A DNA stretch of 64,000 bases from Afipia sp. Lineage in GTDB: Bacteria; Pseudomonadota; Alphaproteobacteria; Rhizobiales; Xanthobacteraceae. Position 1 is the stretch's first letter; each line of letters starts with the position of its first letter. The stretch lies in the NCBI GenBank assembly GCA_024707075.1, contig JANQAK010000001.1, forward strand, positions 1,572,001-1,636,000. Direction: 5' to 3'. The translations under genes were made by a program, and so were the position numbers. Shown piece by piece: positions 9,014-18,241 of the stretch. The notes beneath the pieces are model-generated. The model saw only the letters and a list, made by a program, of their open reading frames with translations. It was not told where the DNA came from and searched no databases.

Positions 9014-11032
9014 TCAGAACTCGCCGTGCAACCGGCCTGAGAAGATCGACACCGGTCCGCGGTCCGCATTGTAGGCGGGGTTTGCGATCAACTGGTAATC
9101 AGCGGTGAAGGTGAAGGCCTTGCTCAGAGCGACAGCGTAATAGGTTTCAAGAATACGCTCGTTGTCGTAATTCAACCGGCCGTCGCCGATCAAAAGACCC
9201 TTGCCGCCCCCGGCCAGGAAATCGCGATGCGCGCTCGACAGGCCGTTAATGGCTCCGCCCAATGCGAACGTGTCGTTAGGCCGCCCCCAATAGCTGCCCT
9301 TGACTGAAACGCCTCCCGACACGCTGCGGTCGATGTCCGTGAACGACAGGATTTCGTTCTGGCCGTCGTTCCAGCTCGCGCGCGCAAAGATGCCGATGTC
9401 GTTTGCGACCTGCTGTTCCGCATTGATATAGAATCCATACTTCGACCGTTCGCGGCGGTCGCCCACCATGATGTCGTTGATATCGATCCCCGGATTGACG
9501 GTGCTGACGGCGAGGGCCTCACGATAGTTGCCGGTGTTGCCTCTGTTGGCGAACACACCCAGGCGCAGTTTGCCGGGCTGGCTGAAGATCGTATGGCGTT
9601 CTTCAAACTCGATCACCGCACCGCCGGTCTTGAAGGTGAGGACGTCGCTGTTGGGTTGCGATGGCACCTGGAACAGGCCGGCCCTGATCGCCCAGTCCTT
9701 GCGATTAAGCTCAACGACGGCACCGCGTGTGAAGCCCGGTAAATCGGCGGGGAAATCGTAGGCCGCAGACGACCACATCGCCCAGTTCATGAAATCGGTG
9801 CGCGGGTCTTTCGCATAGGCGTTGCCGTCGAAGTAATCGCCCACGGCAAATCGCCCGACCGTGACCGTGACGCGGTCGATGTCGCGCTTGCCCGGCAATT
9901 GATTGGCGGCGTCGGCAACGTCTTCCTGTTCGCCGCCAAGTCCGAAGGTCTGGCGAAAGAAATAGCGCTGTGCGCGAAACTTTGAATATTCCGCGCCGCC
10001 CTTCTGCGCTTCGCCGTTCGAGAAGCCCGCAAGGCCCAGCGTGCCGCCGACGCCGAAACCCTGCGCCAGTTCGGGATTGAAGTAAAACTCTCCGCCGTCC
10101 CACAATCGCCATCCGAGAAACGCGCCGACCGTCCATGTCTCCCGCGTGCGACCGGCGCCGGGCAGACTGTTCACGCCCTGATACGGCGCGCGGAAGGACG
10201 GATAGCCCTGCGTGATGAGAGTCGTCTGGCCGTGGACATTCCAGTCGGTCGATTCCGGAAGCGAAGGCGGCTTGATCGCGGAATTAGCCGAAGCCCAAGG
10301 CGGCGTATCCCACAGCCGGTAGTTCAGCCCGAGCTTCACCGCGTGAACCTGCGGACCGACCCGTACGTCGGGAAGCGGCACGTCGCCAAGTCCATAAGTG
10401 CGCGCGCCGAGATCGATGTAGTTGTACTCGACCTTGCCGCTCCAGTTGCCGCTCATTGCGAATTCTAGACCGGCTCCGGCGACCCAGCCTAGATGCATGC
10501 GGGCTTTCGTATCCACGACGTTGCCCGCCGCGTCATTAACGTCGATGTGCGTCCGGCCCCACGCGACGCCGCCGGTTACATAAGGCAGCCAGGTTCCGAA
10601 GGCATATCCGGCACGGCCCCGGGCCGTCGCGAAATAGTCGAATGTTGTGTTGAAGGGCGCCGCCGCCAGCTTCGGGCGATCCAGCGGGCTTGTGAACGAG
10701 ATGTCGGCTTCAACGCCGAGCACCCAATTGTTCGGGAGTTGCAGATTGTAGCCCGCTTGATAGCCGCCAATCAGGCCTGTGATGCTGTGTGGAAAGAAGA
10801 TGCCCTGCTGCGGCAGCGGGTTTGTACCGGGTCCAAGGCTGCCACCACCGTAACCGGCGTGTCCGCCAATATAGAGTCCGCTCCAGTTGAAAGTGCGATC
10901 GATGCGCGGCGCCTTGACCGGCAATGTGGCGGGGACATCGGCCGCAAATGCCGACCCGCCCAGTACTGTCCCAAGCATGAGCCCGGTGACGACGCCTGTA
11001 AGAAGAGCCGGGTGATGTGGCGGTCGGGTCAT
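9014..11032 (-). CDS. Fused Omp25-like barrel / OprB carbohydrate-selective porin
   Basis: About 672 residues with two outer-membrane modules. Residues about 40-245 form an 8-strand-type barrel (FNWSGLYIGGHAGYG, FATARGRAGYAFG, VEYNYIDLG, VKLGLNYRLW) typical of Omp25/Omp31-like proteins. Residues about 265-670 match the OprB carbohydrate porin type (TTLITQGYPSFRAPYQG, ETWTVGAFLGWRLWDGGEFYFNPE, YYAVALSKAFTFTADYQ, ending GRLHGEF). The first module has a signal peptide ending SAFAADV. A GTG at 11074 could be an alternative start. The fusion would give two barrels in one chain; separate folding is assumed. Confidence 0.85.
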   Translation of the reverse strand: MTRPPHHPALLTGVVTGLMLGTVLGGSAFAADVPATLPVKAPRIDRTFNWSGLYIGGHAGYGGGSLGPGTNPLPQQGIFFPHSITGLIGGYQAGYNLQLPNNWVLGVEADISFTSPLDRPKLAAAPFNTTFDYFATARGRAGYAFGTWLPYVTGGVAWGRTHIDVNDAAGNVVDTKARMHLGWVAGAGLEFAMSGNWSGKVEYNYIDLGARTYGLGDVPLPDVRVGPQVHAVKLGLNYRLWDTPPWASANSAIKPPSLPESTDWNVHGQTTLITQGYPSFRAPYQGVNSLPGAGRTRETWTVGAFLGWRLWDGGEFYFNPELAQGFGVGGTLGLAGFSNGEAQKGGAEYSKFRAQRYFFRQTFGLGGEQEDVADAANQLPGKRDIDRVTVTVGRFAVGDYFDGNAYAKDPRTDFMNWAMWSSAAYDFPADLPGFTRGAVVELNRKDWAIRAGLFQVPSQPNSDVLTFKTGGAVIEFEERHTIFSQPGKLRLGVFANRGNTGNYREALAVSTVNPGIDINDIMVGDRRERSKYGFYINAEQQVANDIGIFARASWNDGQNEILSFTDIDRSVSGGVSVKGSYWGRPNDTFALGGAINGLSSAHRDFLAGGGKGLLIGDGRLNYDNERILETYYAVALSKAFTFTADYQLIANPAYNADRGPVSIFSGRLHGEF

Positions 11033-11280
11033 GACGGGCCGAATCAGAGAAAGCCATTGATGGGAGCAGGCCACCAGAAACGGCCCTTGCTTCCAAGCAT
11101 TTAGCTATAATTGCAAATGCTTCGCAAGTGCAATCAAGAGCCTGTGCAATGTGAGGTGATGGGCGAGCGGGCAACGTGTGCCCTTCGGTGAGCCATGACA
11201 CCGCCCTATGACAACTGCACGACAGGGGCGGACCTAATGGACGCACCTGTCTTGAAGCGATGCTTGTTATGCGACGGCAC

Positions 11281-11316
11281 AAAAATGACCCACCCGGGGG
11301 GACAACCGGGTGGGTC
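11281..11316 (-). terminator. Rho-independent terminator of the small secreted protein gene
   Basis: ACCCACCCGG (11288-11297) pairs perfectly with CCGGGTGGGT (11306-11315), and on the minus strand this is followed by CATTTTTG. It ends the transcript of the small gene to its right. The rest of 11033-11371 holds only the presumed promoter of the OprB fusion gene; I see no gene in it. Confidence 0.85.
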
Positions 11317-11371
11317 CTTGGGTCGACGCGGCGTGGATGAGGCGCCGCGCCGAACTCAACCTTGAATGCGA

Positions 11372-11638
11372 TCAGTAGCAGCTACGAACGCGGCCGATGT
11401 AGTTGCCATAGGCGTCGAACTGGCGGACCCAGCCGCAGCGACGATAGCCGTAATCGTAGGAATTGCTGGCGGCGGCTGCGAACAGCGCGCCAGCAGCGAG
11501 GCCGACACCGATCCCGACACCATGGCCGTGATGATGATGGAATTTGCCGGCCTGCGCTTCCTGGGTGGTGGCGGCGATGCCGCCGGTCAGCGCAACAGCG
11601 GCAACAGCGAGGGCGGCAATCCTGGTCTTGATCGACAT
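11372..11638 (-). CDS. Small secreted His/Gly-rich hypothetical protein
   Basis: 88 residues. It has a clear signal peptide (MSIKTRIAALAVAAVAL, cleavage near AQAGK), then a HHHHGHG cluster, a short hydrophobic Gly/Ala stretch and a Tyr/Cys-containing tail ending GRVRSCY. I chose the start preceded by GGAGAG, 4 bases upstream. Proteins of this layout are common and uncharacterised in Bradyrhizobiaceae. The histidine cluster could bind metal, which is inference. It is monocistronic with its own terminator. Confidence 0.75.
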   Translation of the reverse strand: MSIKTRIAALAVAAVALTGGIAATTQEAQAGKFHHHHGHGVGIGVGLAAGALFAAAASNSYDYGYRRCGWVRQFDAYGNYIGRVRSCY

Positions 11639-11775
11639 GAAACTCTCCATCCTTGTTTGGGGCGGGCCTTGTGGACCGCATGCCACTTGGTGGAGCGCTG
11701 ATGGATTTTGGTTCGAACGCCTGCACGAAAAATCGATGCCAGCGATAAAGATAATAATATCAGATATTTAAATGG

Positions 11776-12594
11776 CTATAACAAACCCTGGGGCCGGTTC
11801 GCGAGCCTTGCCAGATCGAATGTCTGCACATCCGCCAGCAACTCGACGAACGCACGCGCGCCGTGCTCGATCAGCGCACGGCCTTTCTCCGCGGTGGCCA
11901 TGGTCGCGTCGCCGACTGCGCCTGCGGGATTGAGATCCTGCATCGCCCACGCGAATGGCGCGGGACGTCCCGCCGACAGCCAGCGAAATTCCGTTGTCAT
12001 TTTCCTTTCAGTGGATTCGAAATTCGCGATCCGCTCCCTGCGAACCGAATCCGGAAACGCCGCGAGCATGATCGATGTTTCGACCGCGCCGCCATGAATG
12101 CCGAAGCGCAACTCATCCGCGGAGAACAGTCCGTCCGGCGCGCCGAACCGGCTCCAGCTTGTGTTCACCGCCAGCATCTCGTGCTTCGCACGCAGATCCT
12201 GCGCGATCAGCGCCATCGCAGCACTGTTGCCGCCATGGCTGGTGATGATGATGAGCTTTCTTACGCCCACACGCGCAACAGTATCGCCGAGCGCCATCCA
12301 CTTGTTTAGCGCGGCATCCGTCGCAAGCGTCTGCGTGCCCGGATAGGCAATGTGCTCGGTTGAAATGCCCACCGGTTCGATCGGCAGGAAGGTCACGGGC
12401 AAGTTTTTCGGCACGATCTCGCGGACGCGCGCGAGATAGGCCTGCGCGATCATCGTATCGGTCTCGAACGGCAGGTGCGGGCCGTGCTGCTCCGTGGCCG
12501 CGAGCGGCAGCACCGCAATCCAGTCGCGCGCCGCCGCTCTGTCCACACCGGACAGGCGAATCTCGGACCAGTCATGCGGGGGTATCGTGGTCAT
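11776..12594 (-). CDS. Creatininase-family amidohydrolase
   Basis: 272 residues of the creatininase / FAPy-deformylase family of metal-dependent hydrolases that act on cyclic or formyl amides. Seen motifs are LPLAATEQHGPHLPFETDT (metal-binding Glu/His/Asp cluster), TSHGGNSAA (metal His and neighbours) and a later GIHGGAVETS containing the family Glu. Its start at 12594 gives the native MTTIPPHDW head. It is divergent from an NMT1-type ABC transporter operon, which suggests a shared role in using an imported nitrogenous compound. The true substrate is unknown. Confidence 0.85.
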   Translation of the reverse strand: MTTIPPHDWSEIRLSGVDRAAARDWIAVLPLAATEQHGPHLPFETDTMIAQAYLARVREIVPKNLPVTFLPIEPVGISTEHIAYPGTQTLATDAALNKWMALGDTVARVGVRKLIIITSHGGNSAAMALIAQDLRAKHEMLAVNTSWSRFGAPDGLFSADELRFGIHGGAVETSIMLAAFPDSVRRERIANFESTERKMTTEFRWLSAGRPAPFAWAMQDLNPAGAVGDATMATAEKGRALIEHGARAFVELLADVQTFDLARLANRPQGLL

Positions 12595-12763
12595 CGCGCG
12601 GGGGTTTCTTCGAACAGACGTTGATTTGACAATTTGCAGGATAGCCTTTGCAGAGTACCTTGGCAGCCTTGCGCCGCAAGGGCGCCGGCCGGATAGCCGG
12701 TCCGATCGCCCGAGTTCAAACGCCCTCGTCACCCATCATGGGCAAAACGATCCACGGAGTCCA

Positions 12764-13795
12764 ATGATGCCACCCAGCCATTTGCTGCGAGCGTTAATCG
12801 TCGGGCTGGCGCTGTGGCCTGTCACCGATGCGCCGTCCCGCGCGCAAACGGCGGCCGATCTGGACAAGGTCTCGTTCGGCACCAACTGGGTCGCGCAGGC
12901 CGAGCATGGCGGATTTTATCAGGCGGTCGCGGACGGCACCTACAAGAGTTACGGCCTCGATGTCACGATCGTGCCCGGCGGCCCCAACGTCAATAACCGG
13001 ATTCAACTGATTGCCGGCAAGCTAGACTTCTTCATGAGCGCCAACACGCTGCAATCGTTTGATGCGGTAGCGAACAATGTGCCGGTCGTGGCGGTCGCGG
13101 CGATCTTCCAGAAAGACCCGCAGGTGTTTCTGGCGCATCCCGAATCCAAGGTGACGAAGCTGGAAGACCTCAAGCCGCTGACGCTGTTCGTCTCCAAGGA
13201 AGGAATGCCGACTTATTTCCAGTGGCTGAAATCGGAATACGGCTTCAGTGAAGAGAACGTGAAGCCCTACACCTTCAACGCCCAGCCTTTCCTCGCCAAC
13301 AAATCGAGCGCGATGCAGGGTTATGTCACGTCCGAACCGTTTGCCGTCGAGAAGCGGGCGAAGTTCAAGCCGACCGTGATCCTGCTGGCAGATTACGGCT
13401 TCAACAGCTATTCGACCCTGATCGAAACGCGCACCGCATTCGCGGAAAAGAAAGCCGATCTGGTGCAACGCTTCGTCGATGCCTCGGTGACCGGCTGGTA
13501 CAATTATCTCTATGGCGACAATCGCGCTGCGAACGCGCTGATCAAGAAAGCCAATCCCGACATGACCGACGATCTTCTCGCCTATTCGGTCGACAGGATG
13601 AAGCAATATGGCATCGTCGACTCGGGAGATGCGCTGGACAACGGCATTGGAGCCATGAACGATGAGCGCATGGCGGCTTTCTTCGCCAAGATGGTTCGCG
13701 CAGGAGTCACGCGGCGCGACATCGACTACCGCAAGTCCTACACCTTGCGCTTCGTCAACAAGGCTGTCGGCGTCAACCTGCGGCCGAGAAACTGA
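12764..13795 (+). CDS. ABC transporter substrate-binding protein, NMT1/THI5-like
   Basis: 343 residues. The signal peptide ends near SRAQTAAD, and the mature part has the NMT1/SsuA fold hallmarks: FGTNWVAQAEHGGFYQAVADG, GLDVTIVPGGPNVNN, LDFFMSANTL and FVSKEGMPTYF. The family binds thiamine-pyrimidine, sulfonate, taurine or nitrile-like ligands. The start chosen has ACGGAG upstream. It is first in a four-gene operon (receptor, ATPase, permease, dehydrogenase). No thiamine-type riboswitch could be seen in the 169-bp divergent promoter region, so thiamine precursor uptake is unproven. Confidence 0.85.
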   Translation: MMPPSHLLRALIVGLALWPVTDAPSRAQTAADLDKVSFGTNWVAQAEHGGFYQAVADGTYKSYGLDVTIVPGGPNVNNRIQLIAGKLDFFMSANTLQSFDAVANNVPVVAVAAIFQKDPQVFLAHPESKVTKLEDLKPLTLFVSKEGMPTYFQWLKSEYGFSEENVKPYTFNAQPFLANKSSAMQGYVTSEPFAVEKRAKFKPTVILLADYGFNSYSTLIETRTAFAEKKADLVQRFVDASVTGWYNYLYGDNRAANALIKKANPDMTDDLLAYSVDRMKQYGIVDSGDALDNGIGAMNDERMAAFFAKMVRAGVTRRDIDYRKSYTLRFVNKAVGVNLRPRN

Positions 13796-13806
13796 CGGCT
13801 GCCGAT

Positions 13807-14622
13807 ATGTCCATTCTCGAGGCGGGCGATACAAGCGGCGGGCTGCCGGGCGGAATGGCGGTCTCGCTGCGCGATGTCACCAAGGTCTACGGCAATGGCG
13901 TTTCCGCGCTTGGGCCGCTCGATCTGAATGTCCGCGCCGGTGAATTCGTCTCGTTGCTCGGTCCGTCCGGCTGCGGCAAGTCCACCGCGTTGCGCATCAT
14001 CGCCGGATTGAATGAACAGACTGCCGGCAGCGTTCACGTCCCAGCGCGTGGCGTGGATGATCGTGCGCGGCACGGAATTGGTTTTGTATTTCAGGAACCG
14101 ACGCTGATGCCGTGGGCGACCGTGCGGGCCAACGTCCAGCTTCCGCTCGATCTGGCGCATGTGGCGCACAGCGATGCAACGGCGCGTGTCAATCAGGCGC
14201 TGGCGCAGGTGGGTCTTGCGGAGTTCGCCGACGTCTATCCGCGCGAACTGTCCGGTGGCATGAAGATGCGCGTTTCGCTGGCGCGAGCGCTGGTGACCGA
14301 CCCGGACATTCTCCTGATGGACGAGCCGTTCGCGGCACTCGACGAAATCACGCGTTTCCGGCTGAACAACGATCTGCTGGCGCTGTGGCGTAAGCTGCGC
14401 AAGACGGTGGTCTTTGTGACGCACTCGGTGTTCGAGTCGGTTTATCTGTCGCAGCGCGTGGTGATCATGACCTCGCGGCCGGGCCGCATCGCCCGTGAAT
14501 TTCGTATCGATGCCGCCGAGCCGCGCGACGAGGATTTCCGCACCTCGCCGGAATACGCGCGCTATTGCCGTGATGTGTCGGCAGCATTGGCCAAGGGTAG
14601 CAGCGCTGAGGCGATCCGATGA
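13807..14622 (+). CDS. ABC transporter ATP-binding protein (SsuB/TauB/ThiZ type)
   Basis: 271 residues with all ATPase motifs: Walker A GPSGCGKST, Q-loop FVFQEPTLMPWATV, signature LSGGMKMRVSLARAL and Walker B ILLMDEPFAALDE, then H-loop VFVTHSVFE. The LMPWATV and LSGGM variants are typical of the nitrate/sulfonate/taurine importer family. Its stop overlaps the permease start by 4 bases (ATGA), indicating translational coupling. It powers uptake for the receptor encoded 11 bp upstream. Confidence 0.92.
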   Translation: MSILEAGDTSGGLPGGMAVSLRDVTKVYGNGVSALGPLDLNVRAGEFVSLLGPSGCGKSTALRIIAGLNEQTAGSVHVPARGVDDRARHGIGFVFQEPTLMPWATVRANVQLPLDLAHVAHSDATARVNQALAQVGLAEFADVYPRELSGGMKMRVSLARALVTDPDILLMDEPFAALDEITRFRLNNDLLALWRKLRKTVVFVTHSVFESVYLSQRVVIMTSRPGRIAREFRIDAAEPRDEDFRTSPEYARYCRDVSAALAKGSSAEAIR

Positions 14623-15419
14623 CCGAGCGTGAGACATCGGCCGCACAGGCGCTGAAATTCCTCCTGCCGCTGCTGGCGCTCGCGGCCGGTGTGGGGATCT
14701 GGGAAGCGGTGGTCCGCGTCAACGATCTTCCGGCATATGTGCTGCCCGCGCCGAGCGTGGTGTTTGCAACCCTCGTTCAGGATTGGCCGATCCTGCTCGG
14801 ATCGCTGCTGACCACGCTCCTGACCACGGTTCAGGGCTTCGTCGCGGCGGCCGTCGGCGGCATTGCGCTCGCAGTGCTGTTCAGCCGCTCCAAATGGCTG
14901 GAATATGCGCTGCTGCCTTACGCGGTGATCCTGCAAGTCACGCCGGTGATCGCGATTGCGCCGCTGCTGCTGATCTACCTTCCGCAGCATGTCGCCGTCG
15001 TGGTCTGCGCCTGGATCGTGGCGTTCTTCCCGGTGCTGTCCAACACCACGCTCGGCCTCAACTCGGTCGACCGCAATCTGCTCGGCCTGTTCGATCTGTA
15101 CGGCGCCTCGCGCACACAGACACTGCGCTACCTGAAACTGCCTTCGGCACTGCCGCATATTCTCGGCGGTTTGCGGATCGCGGGTGGGCTGTCGCTGATC
15201 GGCGCGGTGGTCGCCGAGATTGCTGCTGGCTCTGCCGGGGCCGGTTCCGGACTGGCCTACCGGATCGCGGAGGCCGGTTACCGGCTCAATATTCCCCGGA
15301 TGTTCGCGGCGCTGTTGTTGCTGTCCCTTGCCGGAATTGTCATCTATTTGGGCCTCTCGCTGGCCTCGTATCTTGTGCTACGACGCTGGCATGAAAGCGC
15401 GCTTGGAAAGGAACAATAA
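14619..15419 (+). CDS. ABC transporter permease (SsuC/TauC type)
   Basis: 266 residues with about six hydrophobic segments and the EAA loop region (LYGASRTQTLRYLKLPSALPHILGGLRIAGGLSLIGAVVAE), characteristic of nitrate/sulfonate/taurine importers. It starts inside the stop of the ATPase gene and ends overlapping the start of the dehydrogenase gene (TAATGG). The three transporter genes and the dehydrogenase therefore behave as one coupled operon. Confidence 0.92.
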   Translation: MTERETSAAQALKFLLPLLALAAGVGIWEAVVRVNDLPAYVLPAPSVVFATLVQDWPILLGSLLTTLLTTVQGFVAAAVGGIALAVLFSRSKWLEYALLPYAVILQVTPVIAIAPLLLIYLPQHVAVVVCAWIVAFFPVLSNTTLGLNSVDRNLLGLFDLYGASRTQTLRYLKLPSALPHILGGLRIAGGLSLIGAVVAEIAAGSAGAGSGLAYRIAEAGYRLNIPRMFAALLLLSLAGIVIYLGLSLASYLVLRRWHESALGKEQ

Positions 15420-16402
15420 TGGCCGCGAATGCTGCTCAGGACAAAGTCGATGTGCTTATCTACGGTCCGTCAAAGCCGGTCATCGACGGAGGATTTCCCG
15501 CGAATTTCGTGCTGCACAAATTCGAGAACCAGCGCGATCTGGGGCGGCTGGCGTCGGACGTGGCGGCCCGCATTCGCGGCATCGCGGTCACCGGTCTGGT
15601 GCAGGCCGATGCGGCGATGCTTGCGCGTTTCCCTAAAACCGAGATCGTCTCGAGCTTCGGTGTCGGCTACGATCATATCGATTCCAAGTATGCCGCCGGC
15701 CACAATATCGTCGTCACCAACACGCCGGACGTGCTGACGGAAGAAGTCGCCGACACCGCGCTGGGTCTTTTGATCGCGACGGTTCGCGAATTCATCAAGG
15801 CGGATCGCTATCTGCGCGCCGGACACTGGACCACGCAGAGTTTTCCGCTGAGCCCCGGCTCGCTGCGTGACCGCAAGGTCGGCATGGTGGGTATGGGCCG
15901 CATCGGCCAGGCCATCGCGCGCCGCCTCGATGCCTCGCTGGTGCCGGTGGTCTATCACTCGCGCAACCCGGCCGAGGGCGTGAGCCACAAGCACTATCCG
16001 AACCTGATCGAGATGGCGAAAGACGTCGATACGCTGATCGCCATCACGCCGGGCGGCCCGTCGACGTTGAAACTGATCAACGCCGATGTGCTCAAGGCGC
16101 TGGGACCGCGCGGCGTTCTGATCAACGTCGCACGCGGGTCAGTGGTTGATGAGGAGGCGCTGATCGCCGCGCTCAAGGACGGCACCATCATGGCGGCCGG
16201 CCTCGATGTGTTCGCCAACGAGCCGCAGGTGCCCGATGCGTTGAAGGTGATGCAGAACGTCGTGCTGCTGCCGCACATCGCATCCGCCTCGGTGACGACG
16301 CGAAACGCCATGGATCAGCTGGTGGTGGACAATCTCAAGGAATGGTTTGCCGGCAAGCCGCCGATCACGCCGATTCCTGAGACGCCGGTGAAAGGCCGCT
16401 GA
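15419..16402 (+). CDS. D-isomer-specific 2-hydroxyacid dehydrogenase
   Basis: 327 residues of the glyoxylate/hydroxypyruvate reductase type. The NAD(P) site is VGMVGMGRIGQAIARRL, the catalytic Arg lies in LINVARGSVVDEE, the Glu follows in the LDVFANEPQVP region and the catalytic His is in VVLLPHIASAS. The start overlaps the permease stop, so it is translated with the transporter. This is an unusual partner: it suggests that the imported compound is converted through a 2-keto or 2-hydroxy acid. The exact substrate cannot be read. Confidence 0.9.
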   Translation: MAANAAQDKVDVLIYGPSKPVIDGGFPANFVLHKFENQRDLGRLASDVAARIRGIAVTGLVQADAAMLARFPKTEIVSSFGVGYDHIDSKYAAGHNIVVTNTPDVLTEEVADTALGLLIATVREFIKADRYLRAGHWTTQSFPLSPGSLRDRKVGMVGMGRIGQAIARRLDASLVPVVYHSRNPAEGVSHKHYPNLIEMAKDVDTLIAITPGGPSTLKLINADVLKALGPRGVLINVARGSVVDEEALIAALKDGTIMAAGLDVFANEPQVPDALKVMQNVVLLPHIASASVTTRNAMDQLVVDNLKEWFAGKPPITPIPETPVKGR

Positions 16403-16404
16403 TC

Positions 16405-17133
16405 GTGTCGCGCGCCTCGCTGTCCGGTTTCATTCGACGTCGGCTGGGCAAGCAGGTTTGCCTGCTTGCCTTGACTGTCATCGTTTTGGGTTCGCAGAAC
16501 GCCGCGGCGCAAGACACGCGGTCGCTGACCTCCGATATGGTCGGGCAATGGGAATTGTCCACGGCGGGCCGTGACAAGACCTGCGTCGTCACGTTGAAGA
16601 ACGAGACGTCACCGCAGGGCCTGAAGCTCGAACTGGAGAAAGGTTGCAGCGACGCGCTGCCTTTCACCAAGGCTATCGCGGCCTGGAGCGTGAAGGGTCT
16701 CGACATCGTTCGCCTGCAGGATGTCAGGGGCGAATCGGTCATCGACGTGACCGAGGTCGAAAGCGGCATCTTCGAGGGCCGGCGGGAAGGTGAAGGCATC
16801 TACCTTCTCCAGAACCTCGCCGCCGCCCGCGCCCTGTCGAAATCGACCGACCAGTTGATCGGCGACTGGGCGATGATGCGCGAAAGCGGCAAGTCGATCT
16901 GCGGGCTGACCCTGACCAACACCGAAACCTCGCCGGAAAATTTTGCCGTCTTCCTGAAACCGCGTTGCGATCCGCTGGTGGCGAGTTTCGCGCCGACCGT
17001 GTGGCGCCTCGAACGGGGTGAATTGCTGCTGCGGTCAGCCAAGGGCGAGACCTGGCGCTTCGAGGCCGACGACAACGCACAATGGCGGCGCGTTCCCGAC
17101 AGCGCCGATCCGCTGATCCTGATGCGGCAATAG
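16405..17133 (+). CDS. Secreted protein with two AprI/Inh protease-inhibitor domains
   Basis: 242 residues from a GTG start, with a signal peptide ending AAAQDTR. Two copies of the Inh/AprI (Omp19-like) beta-barrel follow. Copy 1, about residues 45-145, contains MVGQWELSTAGRDKTCVVTL. Copy 2, about 150-240, contains LIGDWAMMRESGKSICGLTL. Each carries W-x-L/M and a Cys early and a second Cys later (KGCSDAL, PRCDPL). The family inhibits serralysin-type and other proteases in the periplasm. The tandem duplication is the distinctive feature. It begins 2 bp after the dehydrogenase stop but is probably functionally unrelated. Confidence 0.8.
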   Translation: MSRASLSGFIRRRLGKQVCLLALTVIVLGSQNAAAQDTRSLTSDMVGQWELSTAGRDKTCVVTLKNETSPQGLKLELEKGCSDALPFTKAIAAWSVKGLDIVRLQDVRGESVIDVTEVESGIFEGRREGEGIYLLQNLAAARALSKSTDQLIGDWAMMRESGKSICGLTLTNTETSPENFAVFLKPRCDPLVASFAPTVWRLERGELLLRSAKGETWRFEADDNAQWRRVPDSADPLILMRQ

Positions 17134-17282
17134 CGCCATTGGGTCGTTGCCGATCCAATGAGCAGACCGGCATTTGAATAGATGTTGCAAGAACAGATAC
17201 CGCCGTATGTACAATTAAACATGACGGAAAGCTGCCGGTGTCGCCTCATTGGTCCAGGCGACGCGAATCCTGAAAGACCGAG

Positions 17283-18035
17283 ATGTCATCACAGGCTACA
17301 GAGCCCGCTGCCTTCTTCAGGATCATGCATGACGGTTTCGGGCGGATTCTCGCGGCAGGCCGTGGCCGCGCCGATTTGATCGATGCGGTGACGGCGCAGG
17401 CCTTCGATTTGTTCGAGCGCAATGTCGCCATCCAGACCGAAGGGCTGCCGGTTCTCGCGTGCCACAAAGGCTGCCCGGCCTGCTGTTGCATCCGGGTCGT
17501 GGCGAGTGCGCCGGAGATTTTCCTGCTCGCCACCTATGTCCAGCGCGTTCACGCAAGTCCGGGTGGCGCGGCGCTCGATCTTCCAGGCCGTATCGCCAGG
17601 GCCGATCGGGTCGTGCGTGGTCTTGGCGAGCAGCAGCGGATGGCGGCGCAATGCGTCTGCCCCTTTATTCTGAAGGGCATCTGTATCATCCATCCGGTGC
17701 GTCCGCTGGCCTGTCGCGGTCTCGCCTCGTTCGACAAGAGCGCCTGCGAGGATGCCGCGGCCGGGCGCCCGGTCGAGGTGCCGCTTTCCGAACCTCATGC
17801 GTTCATGCGCAGCATGGTGCAGAATGCACTGCAATCGGCCTTGCGTGCACAGGGCTACGCCTGGCGCGGATATGAACTCAACCATGCCCTGCTTTTGGCG
17901 CTGACGAAGGAAGAAGGTCAGGCGGAGTGGTGCGGAGGAGGCGATCCGCTTGCCGCTGCGCTGGTGGCTGATACCGATTGGCAGGCCGTGGCGGTGACAT
18001 TCGATGATGTGCTTGGCGCGCCCCGTCCGTCGTGA
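17283..18035 (+). CDS. YkgJ-family cysteine-cluster protein
   Basis: 250 residues. Cysteines are spaced as in the YkgJ/Fe-S (zinc or iron chelating) family: CHKGCPACC near residue 60, then CVCPFILKGICIIHPVRPLACRG and a later CEDA. No signal peptide. The biochemical role of the family is not established; it is annotated as a Zn- or Fe-S-binding oxidoreductase-like protein. It stands alone, with 149 bp upstream and 206 bp of gene-free sequence downstream. Confidence 0.85.
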   Translation: MSSQATEPAAFFRIMHDGFGRILAAGRGRADLIDAVTAQAFDLFERNVAIQTEGLPVLACHKGCPACCCIRVVASAPEIFLLATYVQRVHASPGGAALDLPGRIARADRVVRGLGEQQRMAAQCVCPFILKGICIIHPVRPLACRGLASFDKSACEDAAAGRPVEVPLSEPHAFMRSMVQNALQSALRAQGYAWRGYELNHALLLALTKEEGQAEWCGGGDPLAAALVADTDWQAVAVTFDDVLGAPRPS

Positions 18036-18241
18036 CAGTCACGGCGTTTCGCCAAACCCCGTGTGGCTGTTCCAGACGTCAACGCAGTTTCTGTCAGCCA
18101 TGCCGGCGATACTCCTCGTGATCGCATCAACGCGATCGGGACCGGCATCATAGCCAGTCCCGACCGTTGGCAAACCCGGCAATGCGTCTGCGAACGAGGA
18201 TGTCCGTCTGATCCCGAAACTGTTCGGGAAATGTCCGGCCG

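Noticed and set aside
12595-12763. TPP riboswitch upstream of the NMT1-type transporter
   Set aside because: The conserved CUGAGA and ACCUGAUC-type segments are not present; only GC-rich hairpins are seen.
18061-18241. Possible small gene or terminator between the cysteine-cluster gene and the small hypothetical gene
   Set aside because: Only partial inverted repeats without a T-run, and frames without a start signal or recognisable protein.
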